Positions 56,681 through 64,000 of a DNA stretch of 64,000 bases are shown piece after piece. The stretch is taken from NCBI GenBank assembly GCA_013407085.1, contig JACCGJ010010182.1:1-64000 (forward strand). Direction: 5' to 3'. The notes under the pieces are model-generated. The model ran no database searches. It worked only from the letters and a program-made list of their open reading frames with translations, and was not told the origin of the DNA. A program made the translations under genes and the position numbers. Position 1 is the stretch's first letter. The number at the start of each line of letters is the position of its first letter. Source of the DNA: Atriophallophorus winterbourni (lineage: Eukaryota > Platyhelminthes > Trematoda > Plagiorchiida > Microphallidae).

Positions 56681-57163
56681 TTTGCGATTTTGAGGATAAA
56701 TCCTCATTTGCAAATTGAAATTTAGCTTTTGATATGGCGACTAATCCAAGTCCCACAGTTGGTGCAATGTAGCACCAATAACTGTTTGGAATATTTTTGC
56801 AACATTCCAATAACAGCAAAATGGTAGTTTTTGTTTAAAGTCAGATTTTTATTAATAAGTAGTATATGACGTTCGAAAAGCAGGACAGAAGCACACGACC
56901 GGTTTCGCGGTTATTGCCGCTCATCAGGTGTGCGTATCCGTGACCTGACATTCGAACGCCGTTCTGACTTTGTGCTAAACCCATTTATTTGCGATTTCGA
57001 GGATAAATCCTCATTTGCAAATTGAAATTTAGCTTTTGATATGGGGACTAATCCAAGTCCCACAGTTGGTGCAATGAGGCACCGATAACTGTTTGCATTA
57101 TTTTTGCAACATTCCAATAACAGCAAAATGGTAGTTTTTGTTTAAAGTCAGATGTTTATTAAT
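56681..57163 (-). repeat. 1.57 copies of a 307-bp hammerhead repeat inserted in a CR1 relic
   Basis: 56681-56863 and 56988-57163 are direct repeats exactly 307 bp out of register with no internal indel and about eight mismatches in 176 bases. They share TGAGGATAAATCCTCATTTG-type sequence, AGTCCCACAGTTGGTGCAAT, and GTTTTTGTTTAAAGTCAG. Between them, 56864-56987 holds a hammerhead motif. CR1-like protein sequence stops on one side and resumes on the other, so the block is an insertion of about 475-485 bp. The layout resembles a greater-than-unit-length copy of a 307-nt monomer, as in hammerhead satellites, retrozymes and pLTRs of Penelope-like elements. Confidence 0.7.
56880..56945 (-). ncRNA. 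Hammerhead ribozyme, complete core
   Basis: Minus strand. CTGATGA at 56927-56921; stem II GCGG/CCGC with loop CAATAA (56920-56907); GAAA at 56906-56903; palindromic stem III ACCGGT (56903-56898); GTC cleavage triplet with predicted cleavage after C56897. Stem I is GCACAC (56933-56928) with GTGTGC (56896-56891), then an internal loop AC/TTCT and a distal helix GGAT/GTCC. All conserved core bases of the hammerhead are present. The very short palindromic stem III is known from other animal hammerheads, which can act as dimers. Activity has not been shown. Confidence 0.75.
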
Positions 57164-57529
57164 TGTTTTTGATAATTCAATTTGTCATCAAGAACAGGTT
57201 TATTCACCTTATTTCTCAGCAAACGTAATGTATCCCAACTCTCAACAGTGGTATCGTGTCGATGAGCCCGCCATGCAGCATTTCGCAAAGTTAACCGTTT
57301 TCGTGTTCGGCTACTCAGCTTAAACTTATATCCATTTTTTGCACCTCCGGAACAAGATGAGAATGCATTTCAACGGCGGATTGAAGTTTGTTTATCATCC
57401 ACTTCTACTGATCAATCACGCTGTTGGACTTGAGACCAGGGTCTGTGGCGTTCTTAAGAATAGTTTTAAGTTGTGAAAAGTCAATTTTTCTAATCACTTT
57501 TGTTGTCAAGTTCACCTTAATATACCAAG

Positions 57530-58055
57530 GAAAATATGTTAAGCCCTAACTATATCGCGCAAGAATGGTGTTGAAAACGTTTCAAAATTATATGCATCAG
57601 CGTTGTCATATTGCACACGTAAAAATAAATTAAACCCGCATTCTTATAAGCGCATTCTCATAATGACAACAAGGATCTTCTCGCTTGTTGAGGGTATTCT
57701 GCTTCCCATTATATGTAGATTACCGTTTTCTGGAAGGTATCGCATATATCAATCAACTTCGTTTATAGTTGATAAACAGTTTAGAAAAATTTACGATATC
57801 AATGTGTGCATTTTAACTTTCATTCGTATATCGTACACAGGCAATTGATTATAAATTCTATGTTATGATGTATTTTCTGATTTTGGAGTTCGTTCTCCAT
57901 AGCTAAATTTTAACCGTTCCATTAAACGAAAAACTCCAAACAAGATAATTGGAATTTGAAGTAACATTTGTTATCCTTAAACTTTTCTGGCACTTTAGAA
58001 CTCATTCAAACTTGATTGTGATAATAATTCATAGGATTTTTCTCACAGAACCACG
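57530..58055. other. No recognisable gene
   Basis: A+T-rich DNA; an 81-codon plus-strand frame at 57603-57848 has no recognised domain. Confidence 0.4.
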
Positions 58056-58059
58056 AAAG

Positions 58060-58420
58060 TGATGTTGAAAAAAATTATTTATAGAATTGCTATAGAACAG
58101 CTTATTTTGAAGCTTCAGAGAGCAAATATATCATGCATGAACTTGCTCTCGATCATGCACTTTGGAGGCACTGTATAAAGCGTCATGTCGAAGTTGTAGA
58201 ATAGCGCATACAGCTCTTGGCTCCTGACTCAGAACACGCCGCCGGACTGCATCTGACACCCAAAGATCGAATAATGCCTATCACTGTGAGGGAGAGTTTT
58301 CACCTGTGAATCAGACGTTTCGGTCGTTCTTGCACTTGTGGTGTACATTCATGGTCGATATCGATCAAAGGTGGCGAACAACAACAATAAGATAATTGAT
58401 ATATAATTTCAAAAAATTTG
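58060..58420 (+). pseudogene. RTE-like 3' end fragment
   Basis: A plus-strand segment reading ELALDHALWRHCIK near 58140 corresponds to DLALDISL and LTLKALCKAA at 6.95-7.0 kb. It is followed by the RTE-like 3' UTR with TTGTGGTGTACATTCATGGT and ending near CAACAACAATAAG. Strongly 5'-truncated. Confidence 0.5.
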
Positions 58421-58855
58421 CTATCCTTACATTTCGAATTGTCTTGTGTTTGAGAAACTGTAAAGAACCAAAATGTGAATATTTGTTTTAGTTTGAATGA
58501 AATTGTTTCAACTACGTTGCAATTTCAAGCGATGTAATGTTCACACGTAAATCATGATTACCTTCGCAATTAAAATTTCGCAACATGGTACAAAATTTAG
58601 AATCCCTTCATTCAATTGTGAGACATTTTTATTAAAATCAATTTCATCTTTTAAGAAAAGAACTTCAGTGTCGATCGTATACTATTTGTTTTGACTTGAA
58701 TTTATTCCCGACATTCAAATAACTATCAAAATAGAGCTGGTAGGATTTGTGTTCAAAATTTGCAGCGCAATAAAGTCCTATTTACAATGTGTGGATTAGA
58801 AGAACCATGTTGTTTTCATCCTTCATTATATGACCATTGAATCCCTGGTTGAATG
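58420..58855. other. No recognisable gene
   Basis: A+T-rich spacer without a supportable feature. Confidence 0.4.
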
Positions 58856-58859
58856 CATT

Positions 58860-59050
58860 CCCACCACATACAACCGACGACCGGTTTCGTGATGTTTGCA
58901 CTCATCGTGTAAGGACAGTAGGATCTGGATTCGCGTGCGCTTGAAACAGTGAAAGAATGGTAAGAAAGTTGCGCTCGTAAACCACAGTTGGATAAGGCTG
59001 GCAAGACTAACCTCCACAATTTCAAGTGCCTACACACATGTGGATTTGGT
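58860..59050 (-). ncRNA. Hammerhead-family repeat, nearly intact but core-mutated
   Basis: Minus strand: ACGATGA in place of CTGATGA, stem II GTG-CAAACAT-CAC, GAAA, ACCGGT and a GTC triplet followed by GTCGGTTG. Only the first two core bases are wrong. The plus strand then carries family blocks GGATCTGGATTCGCGTGC, TTGAAACAGTGAAAGAATGG and AAAGTTGCGCTCGTAAACCA, and a TACACACATGTGG end. This is the best template for the relics in the tandem units. Confidence 0.55.
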
Positions 59051-59284
59051 TTAACCAATTAATTTTTTGTTCATTCAAATGCGTTTAATCACATCCTGAT
59101 GTGTGTAGACACAGATGACATCAAGTATCGATAAATTATTTTGTTGTTAGATCGGTTGTTCTAGTTCAACTCCTCCATTCAGTTTCTTACCAAATGAATA
59201 CAGAAATTAATTTTAATTCCATGTCAGTGTTTTTTTCTGTAAATATGCATAGACTTGGTTCATAATTATATAATGACACTCGCT

Positions 59285-60425
59285 AGAAATGGCTATTTTA
59301 ACAAGTAAACCAGTAAGAAGTAACTGTGTCAGACAAGAGAGGGTGTTTGTACGTAAACCCTATGAAATCTCTGACGAAATGTTTTCTGCTGTAGTGTTTC
59401 ACGATCTAAACTCGAGGCGCATAGGATTTTGCCGTTCCGTTTACAGGCCGGTGACATTGCTTTCTTCGTTATCAAAAGTCTTCAAGCGATTAATAACTGT
59501 AGAAATTGCGCAACATTTAGAAAGGAACGGAATTTTGTCAGCTGCTTAACACGGATTTCGCAAAAATCGTTCTCGTTTAACAGATTAGCTGATACGCTTA
59601 AATGATTGGGCTAGTTTTATAGATGCAAGTGGCTGCATTCTTGCATGCTAATTCGACATTTCTAAAACTGTCGATCATACATTACTTTTGAACAAGCTAC
59701 AGAAACTCGGAATTGCTGGAAAGCATATGATTACATTAGCAACACATACATCTCAGTTCGTGAAGATGGCATATTATCGAAGCATTTCGATGTCACTAGC
59801 GGAGTTCTGCAAGGATCGGTGCTTGGAACAGTACTGTTATTGATAAACATTACGAATTTAATAGCAGCAGCTCACAACAAGGTAGTCCTGCTTGCTGATG
59901 ACATAAAATATGGAAGCCAATCAGAAAATTCTATGATTGTTTATTGCTACAAAACGACCTCAGTGCATCGTACTACTGGTCGTCAGAAAAAAACTACCTT
60001 TGATAAGGCAAATGTATGAGATCATGCGATTAGCTGCGGTTCTGGCATTTCCTACCCAAAAATGCCCGAAGACCATATTTTGGAATATTTCATCTTCGAA
60101 AATCTAGCTACATCCGGTTTCATTGGGCATGTTGGAAATACCAAACATTAAACGGAACTTCCGCAGGCATTTTTAATCGAAGCATGTGTCTTTTGTTTGG
60201 AATTCCCTGCCTGTCGATTGGGAAAAACTAAAACAGTTTACTTGAGTGCAAATCAAACATTGACGACTATAAGAAAGCTAACCCTGTATTCGTCCCTAAC
60301 TATTAACACACTATCGAATCATCTTATATATAGGCATATATACATTTGTACCTATGTTTTGGTTATTGTAAAGATAATTGCTTTTTCATACATTAAAACT
60401 TGAATTATATATCCTTGAAAGCTAG
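59285..60425 (+). pseudogene. CR1-like RT relic, plus strand
   Basis: Readable blocks: YRPVTLLSSLSKVFKRLI, HGFRKNRSRLTD, FDISKTVDHTLLLNKLQKLG (motif A, degenerate), VLGTVLLLINITNL (motif B end) and VVLLADDIKYGSQ (catalytic ADD retained at about 59890). A C-terminal remnant near 60195 reads LLFGIPCLSIG. The 3' end near 60415 is ACATTAAAACTTGAATTATA. Several stops and frameshifts. Confidence 0.6.
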
Positions 60426-60925
60426 TTGTTCAAACATGCATTCTAATAACATATCATTAACTTATTCAATACTTTGATATATCTTTTCTTTTTCCTCGAA
60501 AATCTTGGCTCAAATTGTCAAAGTCTCGTTTATAAGAATTTCATGCGTATATCCGTACCACACCCCATTCGCTCAAGCTTCATACCGCACACACAGCAAC
60601 TGTGTGCCTAAATAATGCATAAATCGTACTCGTTTTTAGTTGTAATCTCCACAATCAAACATCAATCAAGGACTAGTTGTTTGAAATGAATTTGAACGCT
60701 TTTATTTGGATAAACGAGAATAACATCTACTGAAAATCTCTAGAGTAATATTAGCAATGATCATGACATCATCTGCAGAAGTTACAATATGATGAAATAC
60801 ATTGATTACATTTCATTTCGATTCGTGCTTCCACATACAAAATATTACATTTTGTGTAAACGTTTTACTAGAATGTTTCATGTTGTATCTAAATAACTGT
60901 TTAAGATGAATTTCTAAAAATTGCT
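60425..60925. other. No recognisable gene
   Basis: A+T-rich spacer. The long minus-strand frame at 61196-60813 reaches into it but looks like the antisense of the candidate exon at 60935-61155. Confidence 0.4.
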
Positions 60926-60934
60926 TTTTGTTAG

Positions 60935-61155
60935 TGATTGTCCATGGAACACTTTTTGATTCGGTATTAGAACACGGTGTTTCGCTGTACGAACCGTACG
61001 TAACAGTAGCATTCAAGCATAAATTTGTTTTCTTTGTATTGACATTTTTAGTTTGCTTCGAATGGTTTGATTTTGTGATGAGTAGTGGCATTAAGTGTTT
61101 TTGTGAAAAAGTCCAATTATATTTCTCGGCGATTAAACAGCAACATTTAAAATAA
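60935..61155 (+). CDS. Possible terminal exon with a membrane helix
   Basis: After an acceptor-like AATTGCTTTTTGTTAG, the frame reads (G)TGATTGTC... giving VIVHGTLFDSVLEHGVSLYE, PYVTVAFKHK, a hydrophobic run FVFFVLTFLVCFEWFDFVM, then a C-terminal tail GIKCFCEKVQLYFSAIKQQH to a TAA at 61153-61155. The hydrophobic segment is long enough for one transmembrane helix. No upstream exon was linked and I do not recognise the protein. Confidence 0.3.
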
Positions 61156-61164
61156 TTTTTAGTT

Positions 61165-61284
61165 ATGGCACAATTGGCTGCTATCGAGAATTTCATTCTA
61201 TCTACTGGTCATGTCTCACGTAATATGTATGCATTATTTCAGTTGTCTGATCAACAACGGGAACAATATTTGTGTAATATCTAA
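61165..61284 (+). CDS. Possible small exon or short ORF
   Basis: Nine bases after the preceding stop, a 39-codon ATG frame reads MAQLAAIENFILSTGHVSRN then MYALFQLSDQQREQYLCNI. The composition is unlike the surrounding A+T-rich DNA. It could be a separate coding fragment or an alternative terminal exon entered at TTTTTAG. Unknown. Confidence 0.22.
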   Translation: MAQLAAIENFILSTGHVSRNMYALFQLSDQQREQYLCNI

Positions 61285-61659
61285 CATGTTAACGTACCAA
61301 ATGCAATGGAACACTTTACATCTATTTAATGGAAAAAATATAGATTATAATCAAACATGATTTCCAAATTTAACTTATTATCTCGTCATAAAGTTAAAGT
61401 ATTGATTCAAAAAGTATTGTTCGTGAATATTTTAAAAAGTTGAATTTAGTGCGCTAAGTTTTTATTATGTGTTAAGTTTAACCGAAATAACAAAGGCATC
61501 ATATTGATTGATCGTATAACAGTGAGAGGTTGCATATCAATGCGATACGTTAGCATGACTCCACCTTCCAAATTCCCGCAACATACGCGACAATGATTGC
61601 AAGTTGAAAATACCATACTCCAAACGAAACTGCCGCATGTATTTTCATTCGCTTTTTGG

Positions 61660-61660
<1 letters not shown>

Positions 61661-61698
<38 letters not shown>
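61661..61698. repeat. (TA)n microsatellite
   Basis: About 19 uninterrupted TA dinucleotides. Confidence 0.95.
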
Positions 61699-61699
<1 letters not shown>

Positions 61700-63400
61700 C
61701 AATTCGCTAAACAAAAAGTACGAGAATGCAGCATTCATACAGTGAACCATTTAGATATCTTAGACCTCAATTGGGACATCAACTAATGATTCCATGATGT
61801 GACATGTGCTGAACGATTAGTTTATAAGCAACACAAATAAATTGTATTATTAGCATATTATAATTTGGGCAGACAGGCCGTTACCATTGGCGTTTATAAA
61901 GTTTACATCTTGATGAAGCGAACGATCATTTAGAGTGTCCGAAACGTTTGCAACAGCTGAACCTTTGTGCCGAATGTTCTGTGGATATAATGATTGTGTC
62001 TGTTTGGCATTACCGACTGAGTTCTCGCTTTTCGAAAGCTATACGGGCAAACCTCAGGTTCTGAGCGGTTATTCGATTCTCCGCTAAAGCCTTCAACGTA
62101 TGTATGCTGAGCTTCAAGCTCAAAATTCGATAAATCGTGATTTTTGCTGGTCAATTTTCAAAACAGGCAAATAGTTGTTTGGGTTTGTTCAACAACTTTT
62201 ACACAAGTGGCAGGTATGTATCATCACTTAGGTTTGATATTGCCTCCAGGGTCAAGAATTTATCGTGTTACTATTGTCACGTGTGTGAGCAATTTAGAAA
62301 CCTGACAGATTTAACCGTACCAATCACCACTTTCTCAGAGAAGACCAAATGTTTCGCAATAGTATTTAATCTTGCATAATTTTATTGTTTATTATCAAAA
62401 CCTCATATGCTTCAGATGAAGAACATAACGAATGAATATGTATTGAGAAATAAACCATGCCAGAACATTTTTCCGTTTTAATATCATGCTATTTTTGCAA
62501 TATAAATAATCTTCACGATGTTCGGGGTTGTGGTCACACTAATCACATATCTATAAATTTGTATTTCAAAAAGTTCATTTGGGATTTAGCAGAAATCCTG
62601 TTAATCAAAACTGCGGATGATATATTATTTTACTAATAAGCCAGATAAACAATCAGCGCATCATTCGAATGTTTCAATTAATATAGATATTCATCCACAT
62701 GCTATATCGTTTCTTAACTTACCTTCCTGTGCATTTTTATAGTGCACTGTGAAAAATAATTATTGTACGGTGTGAATTTTGACATAGAAGAAAACAGAGC
62801 AATTTAAGATCGATTATAAATTCAACAATTCATAATTGTGTGTCAGTACTTACCGAGATATGAACGCGAATTACTTTCTGTGAATTATTAGCAAGTGAGA
62901 TTTGATAAACAAAATTCTCGAAAATCAAGGAGCTTTTATTTAAGGATCAAAATCAACTGCAGTAAAGTATAGAAATTAAAACCGTCCATGTACACATGAT
63001 AGCTTGTATATTCTAGATTGGTAACTTTAACCGGTCTTCGTTCAACTCAACTCACTATCAACTATTCGCTCTGAAATTCATTAGAAAACAAATGTAATCT
63101 TTCAGATAAAAGTGATGACAACAGTGTGGTGACGTTTCAGAAAATTCAATTAAAACTTTACTTTCATCGAATGGTTCTGTAGAGAGTGAATGGAAAATAT
63201 ATTATAGTCTATAGGTGATTTAAAGTTCATATTGCTTCGCAAATGACTTCATGAAACAATTTATGCTGAATATTTTTGACCCATTTGGATAGAGTAACCA
63301 AACATTATGATTGTATCAATTTCAATCCAAGACAATTTTCTCATCGAGAATTTTGTGCAAATTCAAAATGAATACAATATTTTTATGTCACGAAAACGTA
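61700..63400. other. Unassigned A+T-rich region
   Basis: No retroelement motif. An 80-codon frame (62137-62379) contains a segment bounded by TCAAAACAG and GTATGTATC (about 62166-62212), which could be a 47-base micro-exon, but nothing else supports it. Confidence 0.35.
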
Positions 63401-63406
63401 CATGAA

Positions 63407-63485
63407 AATAAAATAATAATAATAGTAATAATAATAATAATAATGATGATGATAATAATAATAATAACAGTAATAGTAATAAAAG
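63407..63485. repeat. (TAA)n-rich simple repeat
   Basis: Imperfect ATA and AAT triplets with ATG, GTA and CAG interruptions. It creates a Tyr- and His-rich antisense frame that is not a gene. Confidence 0.95.
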
Positions 63486-63804
63486 AATAAGAATATCAAT
63501 ATAAATAAGGATTGCCAGTAAAACACACCAATCTCCACATTATCCTTTGAATCTTCAGCTGAAATATGAAATGGATTTATGAATATATGACTAAGGATTT
63601 TCTGCATTAAGAAAGTGTGATTATTTATGGGTGAGAAAGTCAATTGTGATTCATTTGAAATTAAATGTTGTTCAAAATTACCGAAAGTCACTTCTGTCAT
63701 TCAAAATAAAACAACATGATATTAATTGCACATATGGGTGATGTGGAATTTTAAGATAGATTGTAAGGTGCGAAGTAAATTAATGACAAGTGATAATCAT
63801 GAAG

Positions 63805-64000
63805 ATCATGTATACAGCGTGTGAGTACTAAATTCTTTACTGTACGGCAGTGAAACCTGGACCACCCACGCAAGACACGGAAGCTGAATGCTTTCCATCT
63901 ACGAAACATACGTCGTATCTTGAAGAAATCGTGGATATGCAATATGACTAATGCTGAAGTTCTTTCAAAAGCTGGTCTACAGAGCACGTTTACCTAACTA
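63805..64000 (+). pseudogene. RTE-like RT C-terminal fragment, cut by the window end
   Basis: The plus strand reads FTVRQ then NLDHPRKTRKLNAFHLRN, IRRILKKSWICNMTNAEVL and SKAGLQSTFT, the C-terminal region of the RTE-like lineage at 52.3-54.8 kb. At least one frameshift is present. Continuation beyond 64000 is expected. Confidence 0.6.

Larger units (their letters stand above)
54785..57530 (-). mobile_element. CR1-like element relic, endonuclease-RT linker to 3' tail
   Basis: Minus strand. From 57530 the linker reads KIDFSQLKTILKNATDPGL and LTLRNAAWRAHRHDTT, comparable with LTWIAMRNSAWAAHKITRT of the type-B units. After a foreign insertion (56690-57163) it resumes at IANPKILYQIINNRSRVKPG, then TSPEADEITPVILKNC (56609-56283 frame) and FVPCDWKNDIITLIYK. 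The frame 55991-55665 carries LLAWLEDYLRDR and GAPQGSVFGPTLFLIYVNDL (motif B), with the catalytic box reduced to FADG. The frame 55380-55009 is the C-terminus (YHRTTKHVRGLN, VRVCFTWNSLPFNV). The 3' end near 54790 has CCATTTAAATGG-type sequence reading into TTGAATTGAATT on the minus strand. Confidence 0.75.

Noticed and set aside
60813..61196. 127-codon minus-strand frame
   Set aside because: It is the antisense of a more protein-like plus-strand frame that has an acceptor-like site, and shows Lys, Asn and Thr bias typical of A+T-rich DNA.
62166..62212. 47-base micro-exon between AAAACAG and GTATGT
   Set aside because: Micro-exons are common in some flatworms, but a single candidate without neighbours or transcripts is too weak to call.
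63383..63700. 105-codon minus-strand frame
   Set aside because: Its Tyr- and His-rich part is simply the antisense of the (TAA)n repeat.
63751..63987. 78-codon minus-strand frame, with a similar plus-strand frame at 52616-52933
   Set aside because: Both are the antisense of the RTE-like C-terminal coding region and are similar only for that reason.
1..64000. tRNA, rRNA or CRISPR features
   Set aside because: No cloverleaf with conserved A and B boxes, no rRNA segment and no short regularly spaced repeats were seen on either strand.

Overview
This 64 kb window reads as an A+T-rich, repeat-dominated stretch of an animal genome, most likely a flatworm and plausibly a digenean trematode. The reasons are several families of CR1-like and RTE-like non-LTR retrotransposons, hammerhead-ribozyme repeats of the kind known from flatworm satellites and Penelope-like elements, and the absence of any compact operon structure. 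The species cannot be named from the sequence alone. No complete host gene, rRNA, tRNA or CRISPR array was recognised.

Layout. 1-8.8 kb holds fragments: a CR1-like 3' end, decayed hammerhead repeats, an LTR-like piece, a degenerate minus-strand reverse transcriptase, and an RTE-like relic split by a later CR1 insertion. 8.85-12.49 kb is a nearly full-length RTE retrotransposon (minus strand) with an intact-looking endonuclease but two frameshifts and one stop in the reverse-transcriptase half. 12.5-17.5 kb is mostly unassigned A+T-rich DNA with two hammerhead-family repeats. 17.5-47.4 kb is a tandem complex. Two 3,815-bp units (type A, each carrying a dead RT) are followed by five nearly identical units of 3,196-3,199 bp (type B, each carrying a CR1-like endonuclease fused to an RT tail), with diverged partial units on both edges and one TE-free ancestral-looking copy at 45.5-46.5 kb. 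47.4-52.3 kb holds LTR-like pieces and retroelement fragments. 52.3-57.5 kb holds an RTE-like relic and a long CR1-like relic, the latter interrupted by a 1.57-copy 307-bp repeat with a canonical-looking hammerhead ribozyme. 57.5-64 kb holds further retroelement fragments, possible small exons and microsatellites.

How the parts fit together. The A and B units share one ancestral backbone. It contains a decayed hammerhead and at least four minus-strand segments with long reading frames; one of these ends at a splice-donor-like site kept in four diverged copies. Different retrotransposons landed in this backbone: a 5'-truncated RT in type A, an internally deleted CR1-like element in type B. Each composite was then tandemly duplicated. 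The shared lesions show that the retroelements were already dead when amplified. The most unusual items are the 16 kb type-B macrosatellite, the hammerhead-bearing 307-bp repeat at 56.7-57.2 kb, and the conserved minus-strand segments of unknown identity.
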